Assembly: GCA_017308575.1 (NCBI GenBank)
Contig: JAFKEQ010000002.1
Coordinates: forward strand, 250,832-314,831
Origin: Afipia sp.
Lineage (GTDB): Bacteria > Pseudomonadota > Alphaproteobacteria > Rhizobiales > Xanthobacteraceae
DNA length: 64,000 bases
Direction: 5' to 3'
Below are positions 54,910-64,000 of this stretch, one piece after another. The notes beneath the pieces are model-generated. The model had not been told where the DNA came from, made no database searches, and saw only the letters and a list, made by a program, of their open reading frames with translations. A program made the translations under genes and the position numbers. The stretch's first letter is position 1. Each line of letters starts with the position of its first letter.

Positions 54910-55809
54910 TCAGTACGCCGCTTCCATCGCGGCATGTTCCTGCCGCGCGATGGTGGACTTCACCGCGGCCTGCACCTTTTCGAAGGCGCGGACCTCGATC
55001 TGCCGCACGCGCTCGCGCGACACGCCGAATTCGGCGGCGAGGTCTTCCAGCGTCATCGGCTCTTCCGCCAGACGCCGCGCCTCGAAGATGCGGCGTTCGC
55101 GCGGATTGAGCACGCCCATCGCGCCGGTCAGGGCGCTGCGACGATGATCGAACTCCTCGTTCTCCGCCATGATGGCTTCCTGGTTGGGCGAGGTGTCGAC
55201 CAGCCAGTCCTGCCATTCGCCGGGTTCGCCGTCGTCACGGATCGGCGCGTTGAGCGACGCATCGCCGCCGAGACGGCGGTTCATGTCGACAACGTCCTGT
55301 TCGGTGACGCCGAGCGAGGTCGCGATCTGCTTCACATGCTCGGGGCGCAGATCGCCCTCTTCGAGCGCGGAGATCTTGCTCTTGGCCTTGCGCAGGTTGA
55401 AGAACAGCTTCTTCTGGTTCGCCGTGGTGCCCATCTTCACGAGCGACCACGACCGCAGGATGTATTCCTGGATCGACGCCTTGATCCACCACATCGCATA
55501 GGTGGCCAGGCGGAAGCCCTTCTCCGGCTCGAACCGCTTCACCGCCTGCATCAGGCCGACATTGCCCTCCGAGACCACCTCGGAGATCGGCAGGCCGTAG
55601 CCGCGATAGCCCATGGCGATCTTGGCCACGAGGCGAAGATGGCTGGTGACGAGCTGATGCGCCGCATCGCGGTCATCATGCTCGCGCCAACGCTTGGCGA
55701 GCATGTATTCCTGCTGCGGCTCCAGCATCGGAAACTTGCGGATTTCGGACAGATAATGAGCGAGGCCGGATTCTCCGTTGAGAACCGGCAGAGTAGCGGC
55801 ACGGGCCAT
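54910..55809 (-). CDS. rpoH: Heat-shock sigma factor sigma-32
   Basis: A 299-residue alternative sigma factor directing RNA polymerase to heat-shock promoters. Region 2 spans about residues 45-110 with SHLRLVAKIAMGYRGYGLPI and EGNVGLMQAVKRFEPEKGFR; the RpoH box, QKKLFFNLR (132-140), distinguishes it from other sigma-70 members. Region 4 ends with EFGVSRERVRQIEVRAFEKV. A GGAGGGC ribosome binding site precedes the ATG at 55809, making the 17-residue upstream extension unlikely. An AGCTGGGG/CCCCAGC hairpin at 55899-55917 lies about 90 bases upstream in the leader. Confidence 0.96.
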   Translation of the reverse strand: MARAATLPVLNGESGLAHYLSEIRKFPMLEPQQEYMLAKRWREHDDRDAAHQLVTSHLRLVAKIAMGYRGYGLPISEVVSEGNVGLMQAVKRFEPEKGFRLATYAMWWIKASIQEYILRSWSLVKMGTTANQKKLFFNLRKAKSKISALEEGDLRPEHVKQIATSLGVTEQDVVDMNRRLGGDASLNAPIRDDGEPGEWQDWLVDTSPNQEAIMAENEEFDHRRSALTGAMGVLNPRERRIFEARRLAEEPMTLEDLAAEFGVSRERVRQIEVRAFEKVQAAVKSTIARQEHAAMEAAY

Positions 55810-55953
55810 GTTGCGCCCTCCAGTGTTCACGCCCCCGATAGCGGCGGGCGAGGCAGGCAAACCGCTGTGTCAAAGCCGGCCGCGCTGCAATGTTCCGAGC
55901 TGGGGAGGATCCCCAGCGCAGGTGCAACATACTCCCATTGGGGTGGCCATGGG

Positions 55954-55985
55954 AAGAACAAAACGGGGTCACGAACCCGTGACCC
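55954..55985 (-). terminator. Intrinsic terminator of the rluD-like gene
   Basis: GGGTCACG (minus strand 55985-55978) pairs with CGTGACCC (55973-55966) around GGTT, followed by CGTTTTGTTCTT. It lies 44 bases after the stop and separates this gene from rpoH. Confidence 0.85.
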
Positions 55986-56028
55986 GGGTTAAATGTCTGT
56001 AACCATGCGACTTTTTAGCGCAGCCCAG

Positions 56029-57108
<1,080 letters not shown>

Positions 57109-57243
57109 GGGCGAAACTGTTGCACCCGATCCGGCGCGCGCGCAAGCGTGGGGGTGATGCGAGAGGCGATGCCGATGATGAGCCGAAGGCCGGAACGCTG
57201 CATTCCATCCAGGAGACGTTTTCCGGCCGCTCCGGGCATTCCT

Positions 57244-58410
57244 TCAAGAGCTTTTCGCGATTGCCGATCGGCTTTCGTAAAGACGCAGCATGGCATCCAG
57301 ATGAGCGTCGTATGAGAAGAGCGAGCGGGTGAGCAGGCAGTTTTTGGCCAGCCGCGTTTGCGTTGCATGTTCTAAAGCCCGCCGCAGGGTCGCGGTTAAG
57401 GCAGGAACATCCTCGGGGTCTTCAATAATTAGAGCATTATGATCTTGCGTAAGAAGTTCGCTGACACCGCAACAGCGGCTGACAATCGACGGAACGCCCA
57501 TGGCCAGGGCCTCGGCAGGCACGAGGCCGAAGGGATCGAACAGCGATGGGAAAAGGACGACGTTGGCGGCGGCGTAAAACGGATAGGGGTCATCCGTGGG
57601 ACCCGCGAAGACGACTCTCCGGGAAAGCCCAAGCCTGTTGGCGAGGCGTTGAAAAGGAGCAGGATTGTCCGGGCCGACAACCAGAAGAGTGAATGCAGGA
57701 TCGCGAAGTTGCGCGACCGCGTGCAAAGAGGCCTTGAGGCCTTTGCGTGCGAAATCCTGAGCGAGGAAAAGGCCGACTTGCTGCTCAGGCGCAATGTCGA
57801 AACGCCTCCGGACCTCTGTGCCGGCATCCGGACGGAGTGTCCGATCGTAGCGTTTCAGATCGATGGCATTGGGAATCACGACAAGATTGTCGGGATCGAT
57901 CTGAACGATGGATTGCAGATGTTTGCTCATTGCTGCGCTCAGGCAGATCACGGCAGGGGCCGGCCGGGACGTGAGCAAGGCAAGCTCCGTATTTGCGTAA
58001 AGGCGACGTTTTTGGTTTAAGCTTGCGGCCCAGCGGGACAGCTTGCGCATTAGGGGTGAAGTGCTTTTGGAGCCTCGTGATGTCAGCGCGCTCATTGCGA
58101 GGCCGGCATGTGGCTGGTAAATGTCGCAATGGTGAGTGGGCAGCATCGCGTGCACGATATCGAAGTGCTCGCTCTGAAGATGGTTTTCCACTGAGCGGAG
58201 AAAAGCTTGATATCGCCCTGCGCGAGTTAAGCCGTTTGCTTTTATCAGGGTATGTGCGATGCCCGTGGCGAGTGGATATCCGGGGGGCGTTGCATGAAGA
58301 ATCGAAACAGCGTGACCGCGCTCGGTTAACGCCCGGGCGAGATCGCAGGTGTATCTCTCGGCGCCGCCCCGCGCTGGATCGGCTCTATACGTGATGAGTG
58401 CAATCTTCAT
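57244..58410 (-). CDS. GT4 glycosyltransferase (RfaG-like)
   Basis: A 388-residue GT-B enzyme probably adding a sugar to an LPS core or O-chain. The N-terminal motif is ITYRADPARGGAERYTCDLA, the middle contains VVIPNAIDLKRYD, and the C-terminal donor domain has PSLFDPFGLVPAEALAMGVP with the EX7E glutamates, then SIVSRCCGVSELL. A start four codons upstream is also possible. GC is lower than in the upstream genes (30 of 60 in one sampled line). It opens the surface-polysaccharide region and is divergent from the next gene. Confidence 0.87.
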   Translation of the reverse strand: MKIALITYRADPARGGAERYTCDLARALTERGHAVSILHATPPGYPLATGIAHTLIKANGLTRAGRYQAFLRSVENHLQSEHFDIVHAMLPTHHCDIYQPHAGLAMSALTSRGSKSTSPLMRKLSRWAASLNQKRRLYANTELALLTSRPAPAVICLSAAMSKHLQSIVQIDPDNLVVIPNAIDLKRYDRTLRPDAGTEVRRRFDIAPEQQVGLFLAQDFARKGLKASLHAVAQLRDPAFTLLVVGPDNPAPFQRLANRLGLSRRVVFAGPTDDPYPFYAAANVVLFPSLFDPFGLVPAEALAMGVPSIVSRCCGVSELLTQDHNALIIEDPEDVPALTATLRRALEHATQTRLAKNCLLTRSLFSYDAHLDAMLRLYESRSAIAKSS

Positions 58411-58532
58411 GACCAGGGACATTGTGGCACGAGAATCGATTTGAAATCCAAGGACAGTTCGATGGATTCTGCCGTAACTGCGCGCGAAAATCCCGATTTC
58501 ATGTGCGCGGGATCTAACACGTCACGGGGGCA

Positions 58533-59954
58533 GTGAGTTTTTGGATGGGGGATCCTTCGCGGGCGTTTCCTGGAGTCGTTAAGTCCGCTCTCGATTCAGA
58601 TCGTGGTGCCGAAGTTATCGTCGGCTGTATTCCAGTCATGGGCCTGTTCGCTTTTGTCTGGCCCGACATGACCGATGCTGCATCCATTGTTCTTGTGGCT
58701 GGAACCATTTATGTCGCACTCCGTTGGCGCATAAATCTGCAGACGCCACCTTTCGTTCTGTCCTGCATCTGGATCGCGTTTATCGTGTTCGCGGCAATGT
58801 ACGCGACATTAGAGAACTCTCCCGGCAATCAGTTCAGAAGTCTTGAAAAGCATCTTCCGATCGCGCTCGGGCCGATTGGAGCAATCGTTTTGACCGTAGC
58901 CTGTAATCGGCTGCGCATCAATCGTGACAGGCTTATCGTTCTGTTTCTTTCGGGGTTGATTGCCGGCGCGACACTCGTTCTCCTTTGCAATGGGATGCTC
59001 GATGTCCTGGCGCACGGAAATCCGGATGCCGGTGCGCTTGGCAAGCTCAATCGCAATTATGCGGCGCTGGCCTGCGGCATATCCCTCATCTCCATCGCGG
59101 CCCTCGTCGTGTTTTTGTCTGGGAGCGGCCGCATGCGCAAAAGATGGCGTGCGAGTGTGATCGTCATACTGGTATCAATCTTTTTGAGCGAGGGTATCTT
59201 GCTCGTCATGCTGGAAAGCCGAACGGGCTATGCGGCGACGGCGCTGGGCCTTGTGGTTTGGTGCGTCTTGACGCTGCGTGCGGGAGCGCGTGGCGCGAGT
59301 CGATCGCCTGGTCTCATCGTCGCGGCTGCGATTGTGGCCATAGCGACTTTCGGCGTCGCTTATTATTTTTCGCTGATCAGCAATCGTATCAGCGCGGACG
59401 GGTCGACCGCGGTCTATTTGAGGGAGTTGGCTGGGCTGGTGCAGGGGCATGCCATGGACAGCGCATCATTGTCGGCTGCTGGAAGCGAACGCCTGCAGCT
59501 TATCGCCGTTGCCCTTGATTTGATCCATCAGCGGCCGTGGCTGGGATGGGGACCAAACGCTTCGCAATTGGTCGCATTGTTTTCGCCCTATCCCGGCATT
59601 CGAAATCTTAACCAGTTTCACAACGGCTATCTGGAGTTTCTGGTGAGCTTCGGCGCCGGGGGAGGGGTTTTGATCGCCGCGCTTATTGGCGTGCTGATAT
59701 GGTCTGCCTTCCGGCGCGGCCGCTCTGTTCAGCCGGATAATATCGCGCCGCCGTTGTTCGCCGCGATGATCGGGTTGATGGCTTACATCCTTGTCACCAA
59801 CGTTACGGAGAGCGCCATCTTCGTGAAGCCGGTGGGGTTCATCTGCATGTTTGTTGCGGCGCTTGCCTGTATGAGGGACCGGGCGGCCACGGCCGATGTG
59901 ATTGAGGGCCGGTTGACTGCGCAGGGACAAGACGAATCCCATATTTTGCGATAG
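58533..59954 (+). CDS. O-antigen ligase/polymerase-like membrane protein
   Basis: A 473-residue protein with about ten to twelve hydrophobic helices and a large periplasmic loop. The Wzy_C-type motif is in LIHQRPWLGWGPNASQLVAL followed by NQFHNGYLEFLVSFGAGGGV, with the catalytic His in QFHNGYLE. Members attach O-antigen to lipid A-core or polymerise it, and the choice cannot be made here. A GTG start after CACGGGGGCA is proposed. Confidence 0.82.
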   Translation: MSFWMGDPSRAFPGVVKSALDSDRGAEVIVGCIPVMGLFAFVWPDMTDAASIVLVAGTIYVALRWRINLQTPPFVLSCIWIAFIVFAAMYATLENSPGNQFRSLEKHLPIALGPIGAIVLTVACNRLRINRDRLIVLFLSGLIAGATLVLLCNGMLDVLAHGNPDAGALGKLNRNYAALACGISLISIAALVVFLSGSGRMRKRWRASVIVILVSIFLSEGILLVMLESRTGYAATALGLVVWCVLTLRAGARGASRSPGLIVAAAIVAIATFGVAYYFSLISNRISADGSTAVYLRELAGLVQGHAMDSASLSAAGSERLQLIAVALDLIHQRPWLGWGPNASQLVALFSPYPGIRNLNQFHNGYLEFLVSFGAGGGVLIAALIGVLIWSAFRRGRSVQPDNIAPPLFAAMIGLMAYILVTNVTESAIFVKPVGFICMFVAALACMRDRAATADVIEGRLTAQGQDESHILR

Positions 59955-60066
59955 TGGTCGTCTCGCTGCCCCCAAGGTGGTAAGCGGGGCTGGACTGGCG
60001 CGGACATTTGCGCGTCTCTCTTATCTCCACCGAATTTCTTTGATGAAGCTGCCAAGCGAGCCTTGA

Positions 60067-60399
60067 ATGACCGACCCCGTTGCGCCCGACCCGACGCCCG
60101 AGCAAGCCGCGCTGATCGCGCGCATCCGTCGATTGGCGGTAATCGCAGGCCTGACCACCGCCATCGGCGTCGGCGCGCTGCTGGTTGCCATCGGCTATCG
60201 TCTGTTCCGCGGCGACGGCAGCGTCCAGGTGACGGACGTGACCGCCACTCTGCCGAAGGGCGCGCGGATTGTGTCGACCGCTGCCGCCGGAGATCGCCTG
60301 GCCGTAACCGTGGACCTCGGCGGTGTGACCGAAATCCGGACATTCGACGCCAAAACGCTGAAGCCGGCAGGGCGGCTGAGATTCGCCGTCGAGCCGTGA
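60067..60399 (+). CDS. Single-pass membrane hypothetical protein
   Basis: A 110-residue protein with a cytoplasmic N-terminus, one membrane helix (about 23-46, RLAVIAGLTTAIGVGALLVA) and a short periplasmic beta domain (VTDVTATLPKGARIVSTA...VTEIRTFDAKTL). It resembles conserved small proteins of Bradyrhizobium relatives, without known role. Its composition is high-GC, unlike the polysaccharide genes on both sides. It lies upstream of tRNA-Glu. Confidence 0.65.
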   Translation: MTDPVAPDPTPEQAALIARIRRLAVIAGLTTAIGVGALLVAIGYRLFRGDGSVQVTDVTATLPKGARIVSTAAAGDRLAVTVDLGGVTEIRTFDAKTLKPAGRLRFAVEP

Positions 60400-60555
60400 G
60401 CTTCAGCAGAGGCGTTCACGATCATCGATCCGGGTGGCGGGTTGACTGTCCGGGATCGGCTTTCGGTTAGCCTCACAAAATAACGAGGATTGCTGGCCGT
60501 CCGGCATGAAGCCTTGCGGCCCCGGCGTTTCAAGGCTATTCCCTTCCCCGCGCTT

Positions 60556-60630
60556 GCTCCCTTCGTCTAGCGGTTAGGACGCGGCCCTCTCAAGGCTGAA
60601 ACAGGGGTTCGATTCCCCTAGGGAGCGCCA
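60556..60630 (+). tRNA. tRNA-Glu (CUC anticodon)
   Basis: A complete cloverleaf: acceptor GCTCCCT/AGGGAGC, D arm GTCTAGCGGTTAGGAC, anticodon stem CGGCC/GGCTG (one G-U pair), loop CTCTCAA giving anticodon CTC, T arm GGGGTTCGATTCCCC, discriminator G and an encoded CCA. It reads the GAG codon. It is located inside the polysaccharide region. Confidence 0.97.
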
Positions 60631-60733
60631 AGATTTCAATGGGTTAACGGCGGGATGCCGCCGACTTCGGATTGTGCGCCACAAACCACGCCCTTGCCCT
60701 GAAGCATCTGCCAAAAGAGAGACCGCCGTGGTC

Positions 60734-61558
60734 TCAGGGCCAGAGTGCGCCGAGTCGAAAATCGTATTCGTCGGGATGAAATCTGGCGAGGCCCGAGTGA
60801 GGGAAAAAAGTCATCTCTCCGAATCTGGGCATTTGGTCGATCTCGTAAAAATCGACCCGCACAAAACTGAAATCGCGGCCGAGCGTCTCGGCGGCTTCGA
60901 TCATGGAATCCAGTGAGCTGGGCCGTTCAACCTCGCGGTCGTCGGACGGATATCTGTAAGTGAAAGGCTGCTTGTTCCAATCGCGGTCGAACAGAACGCG
61001 TTTATGGATTCCGAAGCGGTCAAGATCGACCTGAATGTAATGGGCGTGGCCGCCGAACACGAAGATTTTGTAATCCGCCGGTGGGTCGCCATTTCCGATG
61101 AACGGTTCGACCAGAATCCACTTTTGCATGATGGTGTAAGGCCAGCGCCCATAATCTTCAGCTTTCCATTTTTTGATGGATGCTTCGATTTCTCTCCACG
61201 TCTCTCCCGTCATGTCAGTTGGGGAACGAACGAAAGCATTCATGTGAGAGCCGTGGGTGGCTTTGACAACGAATGGCACAGGCCAATTCCGCTCGGCGAG
61301 CGGCGGCAGATCCTCGCCTTCATAGAGCGATGGTGTGATCCATTCGTCCCCGAGTTGTTGTCGGACGAAGTCTTTAATTTTTGCCTTGTCGATGAGGTTG
61401 GGGATTCTGGAGTCTCGATCAAACAACCGCCGATGAAGAATCTTTTCGTTAAATGACTTGGGAAAGATCAGCTTTGGTAAGCGCCCGATCTGCTCGCGAT
61501 GAAGCCGCCGAACAGAAACCGCCTGGGAAAGTGCGCTGGGCAGGAGTGACAGTTTCAA
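60734..61558 (-). CDS. TupA-like ATP-grasp protein
   Basis: A 274-residue protein of the teichuronopeptide/capsule-associated ATP-grasp family (PF14305-like). Typical segments are KSFNEKILHRRLFDRDSRIP, FVVKATHGSHMN, RWPYTIMQKWILVEPFIGNG and YKIFVFGGHAHYIQVDLDRF, followed by FVRVDFYEIDQMPRFGEMTF and FFPHSGL. Such proteins are thought to ligate amino acids or modify sugars of surface polymers using ATP. A TTG start is proposed, as no ATG is available before conserved sequence. It lies divergent from the next glycosyltransferase. Confidence 0.78.
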   Translation of the reverse strand: MKLSLLPSALSQAVSVRRLHREQIGRLPKLIFPKSFNEKILHRRLFDRDSRIPNLIDKAKIKDFVRQQLGDEWITPSLYEGEDLPPLAERNWPVPFVVKATHGSHMNAFVRSPTDMTGETWREIEASIKKWKAEDYGRWPYTIMQKWILVEPFIGNGDPPADYKIFVFGGHAHYIQVDLDRFGIHKRVLFDRDWNKQPFTYRYPSDDREVERPSSLDSMIEAAETLGRDFSFVRVDFYEIDQMPRFGEMTFFPHSGLARFHPDEYDFRLGALWP

Positions 61559-61826
61559 GGCTGAGAGCTTTCTTAATTCTTGACGACATGGCTGTCGCTA
61601 GGCGCGGTAATAAACGGAATATCACCGTAATCAACACCGCTCATTCCGGGCGGTTATGCTAACATGTATCGTTTAAAGCGAACGACTGTTAAGCCGAAAA
61701 TCCGCGCGGATTTCGCGAGAAAATCCGGCTGGAAGCCCCTCTGGTTTCAAATTTGGCATGCTGATACACTTGGCTGCCTTGACCGGACTGCGCTGAATTG
61801 CGCCGGAACAACCCAAGCTATCTCAG

Positions 61827-62561
61827 ATGTCAGCGGAGCTTATGTCGATCGTTGAGTCCACATCCCAAGACGGGATTTCCGCCGTGCTGGTGTCCTGGCA
61901 GCGGCCGAAAAATATCGATGTCATCGTCGCCGAACTGCGCCGGGTCGAGGCTGTGCGTGAAATCATTGTCTGGAATAACAACCCGGACATCGCACTAAGC
62001 GTTCCCGGCTGCAAGGTCATCAATTCCTCGCACAATTTCATGCCGTTTGCGCGTTACAGCGCTGCAGCGCTGGCCTCGTGCAACACGTTGCTGTTTCAGG
62101 ACGACGATATGATGTTCCATAAGGTGGGCATCGAACGTGCTTATGCCGAACTCCTGCGCAGTCCGGATCGGATTTACGGCAGCGAGGGGCGCAATCTGGA
62201 AAACGGAACGTATGTTTTTCAGCCGGCCTATGGCGAATGCGACATCGCTCTCGGACAATTTATGCTGTTCACGAAGGCGTTGCTCTGCGGGACTCTTGGG
62301 AAGCTCGTAGGGTTGGCGCCGTTCGAACGAGGGGACGATATCGCCTTTTCAATGTTGTCCGGCCGAAAACCAATGGCTTTGAATCTTCCTTATGACGATC
62401 TCGGAATCCAGGACGATGTTGCGCTGTTCAGGCAGCCCGGACATGGAAGCAAGCGCCAGCTCATGGTCGATCGTGTCAAACTGCTGATGGCGACACCCGC
62501 AAAAACCAGGCGCCAGCTCGTGGTGGATCGCTTTAAACGGTTGGTGACCTCGCCGTGCTAA
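61827..62561 (+). CDS. GT64-like glycosyltransferase
   Basis: A 244-residue GT-A enzyme. The fold begins SAVLVSWQRPKNIDVIVAEL, and the metal/nucleotide motif is LLFQDDDMMF (about residues 88-97), a DDD variant found in GT64/exostosin-type enzymes. The acceptor side is at GDDIAFSMLSGRKP with the catalytic Asp pair. The last 40 residues contain a repeat: RQLMVDRVKLLMATP then RQLVVDRFKRLVTSP. The next gene starts inside its last codons. It most likely builds a surface glycan. Confidence 0.75.
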   Translation: MSAELMSIVESTSQDGISAVLVSWQRPKNIDVIVAELRRVEAVREIIVWNNNPDIALSVPGCKVINSSHNFMPFARYSAAALASCNTLLFQDDDMMFHKVGIERAYAELLRSPDRIYGSEGRNLENGTYVFQPAYGECDIALGQFMLFTKALLCGTLGKLVGLAPFERGDDIAFSMLSGRKPMALNLPYDDLGIQDDVALFRQPGHGSKRQLMVDRVKLLMATPAKTRRQLVVDRFKRLVTSPC

Positions 62562-63697
62562 CTCCATGGTCCAAGGCGGCGCATCTGCCGGGGATGGCAT
62601 TGCATGGCGCGGTCTACGGACAAAACTTTGGGGATGTGCTGATCCAGGCCCTGTTTTATTCTTGTTTCGCAAAAGTGCTCCCGCTGCGTGTCTCGCTCCC
62701 TTTTGCATCGCCCGGCTTTTTAGGCGATTTCAACGAGACGGTGCTGCATATCCACGGCCAGTCTCCCGCTGCGTGCGAGGATTTGGCCTTGGCCTGTTGG
62801 GGCCCCGGCGGATATTTCGGCGAACGTCCTTTCCAGAAGGCGGAATGGCACCAGCGTCTGCGGATCTTCCACGGGCAGTTCTTGACCTTCCTGCGCCAGC
62901 ACTCGCTGCCGTCGGTTGTCTATGGTGTGGGCGTTGGGCCATTGACTGACGATGAATCGCGGGAATTCGTCCGCCAGTCTTTGTCATCGGCTTCGCATGT
63001 GTTCGTGCGGGATGCTCAATCCTGTCGAGAGGCAATAGGCCTTGATATCGGTCCAGACAAAATCTCCGTTACGCCGGATGCGATCTTCCTGCTGACGCTC
63101 GAGGACGTCCCTGCCGCCGTGCTCGAAAAGTATGCGCGGATGTTCGCTATCGGCGATGGACGAAGGAAGATCGGGCTGCACTTGCCGGATATCTCCGGTG
63201 AATCAGACGCCGCTATGGAACGCGCCGTGGATTGCATCGAAAGTGTTGCCGGAGACTACGATGCGATGGATTTTTATCTGATTGCGGATGGTCCGTATCA
63301 GGAGGGTCAATCGACCGCGCTTCGAGAGAAATTGAGACGCGTGCCGAACATTTCTGTTGTTCAATATCGTGGCGTCCTCGATCTTGTCGGAGCGATTTCC
63401 TGTCTCGATACAGTGGTGACGACGAAGCTGCACGTCGGGCTTTGCAGTTTCGTTCTGGGGCGCTTGCCGGTTTCCATCTATCAGCACCCGAAAGTGCTGG
63501 AGCAGTACAAGGAGCTCGGCATTGCAGAACAGTGTTGTTCGATTGCGGCAATGAATGCCGAATGGTTCAATGAGGCTTTCGAACGAGCCGTGGATTTCAG
63601 GAAGGGAATCCTGGATACGGAGATCGCGGCGAGGCGCGGCGCTGCCATGCGCGATATTCGGCGAGCAGCCAGCCTGATAAATTCGGATGCTCGATAA
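62555..63697 (+). CDS. Polysaccharide pyruvyl transferase family protein
   Basis: A 380-residue protein of the WcaK/CsaB family, which transfers pyruvate from PEP to sugars in exopolysaccharides or cell-wall polymers. The N-terminus has GAVYGQNFGDVLIQALFYSC, the centre has SSASHVFVRDAQSCREAIGL, and the signature near the end is TTKLHVGLCSFVLGRLPVSI. A GTG start overlaps the previous stop by seven bases, so it is translationally coupled to the glycosyltransferase. Confidence 0.85.
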   Translation: MLTPWSKAAHLPGMALHGAVYGQNFGDVLIQALFYSCFAKVLPLRVSLPFASPGFLGDFNETVLHIHGQSPAACEDLALACWGPGGYFGERPFQKAEWHQRLRIFHGQFLTFLRQHSLPSVVYGVGVGPLTDDESREFVRQSLSSASHVFVRDAQSCREAIGLDIGPDKISVTPDAIFLLTLEDVPAAVLEKYARMFAIGDGRRKIGLHLPDISGESDAAMERAVDCIESVAGDYDAMDFYLIADGPYQEGQSTALREKLRRVPNISVVQYRGVLDLVGAISCLDTVVTTKLHVGLCSFVLGRLPVSIYQHPKVLEQYKELGIAEQCCSIAAMNAEWFNEAFERAVDFRKGILDTEIAARRGAAMRDIRRAASLINSDAR

Positions 63698-64000
63698 TCA
63701 TTGCGCGGGAAATGCGCGGGCCGTGGTCGAGATGTCGACATAGCCGGTGATCGTCAGATCCGGTTCGGTATCGACCTGCATGACTGTCGCGTCGATGACT
63801 CGATGCAGAATCTTCGAATCCACGCCACTCTGTGTTCTGACGCCGCAGGTATTGTAATAGATGCCCGGAAGAAATGCGCAGTTGAACTCGATTTGCACGA
63901 CGATCGATTTTCCTTCGGGCAAGGGCAAAGGAGTTCGGCAGCCGCCGAGTACAATTCCGGTTTTGCTTTTGACGTTCATTGAGAAAAATGCGGATTTGAC
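63698..64000 (-). CDS. C-terminal fragment of a Wzt-type polysaccharide export ATPase
   Basis: About 100 codons of a minus-strand gene whose 5' end lies beyond the window; the frame is open at the edge. The fragment is a beta-sandwich with GKSIVVQIEFNCAFLPGIYY, NTCGVRTQSG and VIDATVMQVDTEPDLTITGY, resembling the Wzt C-terminal carbohydrate-binding domain that follows an ABC ATPase. The ATPase part itself is not seen, so the assignment is provisional, but it fits the polysaccharide context. Confidence 0.6.
   Translation of the reverse strand, partial: VKSAFFSMNVKSKTGIVLGGCRTPLPLPEGKSIVVQIEFNCAFLPGIYYNTCGVRTQSGVDSKILHRVIDATVMQVDTEPDLTITGYVDISTTARAFPAQ

Noticed and set aside
61664..61855. A 63-codon open frame ahead of the GT64-like gene
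   Set aside because: It overlaps the next start, has no convincing ribosome binding site, and its translation has no hydrophobic core or motif.

Overview
The window looks like chromosomal DNA of a high-GC alphaproteobacterium, most likely the Bradyrhizobium / Rhodopseudomonas / Afipia / Nitrobacter group (Hyphomicrobiales). The basis is gene content: an sigma-32 gene beside an RluD-type synthase, a serC leader, paired DUF992 genes, DUF1800/DUF1501 pair, orphan Bug-type periplasmic receptors, an EF-G2-like GTPase and many small REP-like palindromes. The genus is an inference and could not be tested here. Coding is dense on both strands, and the high GC produces many long antisense open frames that were left out.

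1-13.2 kb: a truncated NTF2-like gene, a serine hydrolase, several small or secreted hypotheticals, a luciferase-like flavin oxidoreductase, uvrB with unusually long tails, two GSTs, a SemiSWEET transporter, and a DUF1800-DUF1501 pair. 13.2-24.5 kb: a plsC-like acyltransferase with an aldo/keto reductase, a DUF486 membrane protein, a GST, a PAP2 phosphatase, an aspartate-type aminotransferase, a small catabolic cassette (MHS transporter, DHDPS-family aldolase/dehydratase, divergent FadR-type regulator), and two DUF992 secreted proteins. 24.5-35.4 kb: an EF-G paralogue, an HTH regulator with a SulP transporter behind a long inverted repeat, aroE, an lldD-like flavoenzyme, twin tiny proteins sharing a FPASDPV motif, glmM and a fosmidomycin-resistance-type MFS pump. 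35.4-44 kb: two outer-membrane beta-barrels behind TTAA-rich (CtrA-like) upstream regions, a GST, serC behind a leader hairpin that covers its ribosome binding site, serA, and a chemoreceptor. 44-52 kb: two Bug receptors, an EamA exporter, purA, a bitopic hypothetical, and a formyltransferase-like gene.

52.4-53.8 kb is the most foreign-looking stretch: about 46% GC by hand count of two lines, with two coupled genes overlapping by 8 bases behind an 18-base palindrome. The longer protein has the look of a DUF1828/DUF1829 protein. It is flanked by repeats on one side and by an uninterpreted GC-rich stretch on the other. This is the best candidate for an undescribed accessory (possibly defence or toxin-antitoxin-like) module, but its function is not shown by the sequence.

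54.9-57.1 kb holds rpoH and an rluD-like gene, each with a clear terminator. From 57.2 kb to the end is a lower-GC surface-polysaccharide region: a GT4 glycosyltransferase, an O-antigen ligase/polymerase-like protein, a TupA-like ATP-grasp protein, a GT64-like glycosyltransferase, a polysaccharide pyruvyl transferase and the 3' end of a probable Wzt-type export ATPase. A tRNA-Glu(CUC) lies in the middle of it. Interspersed throughout are at least six families of palindromic intergenic repeats, some nested inside each other.
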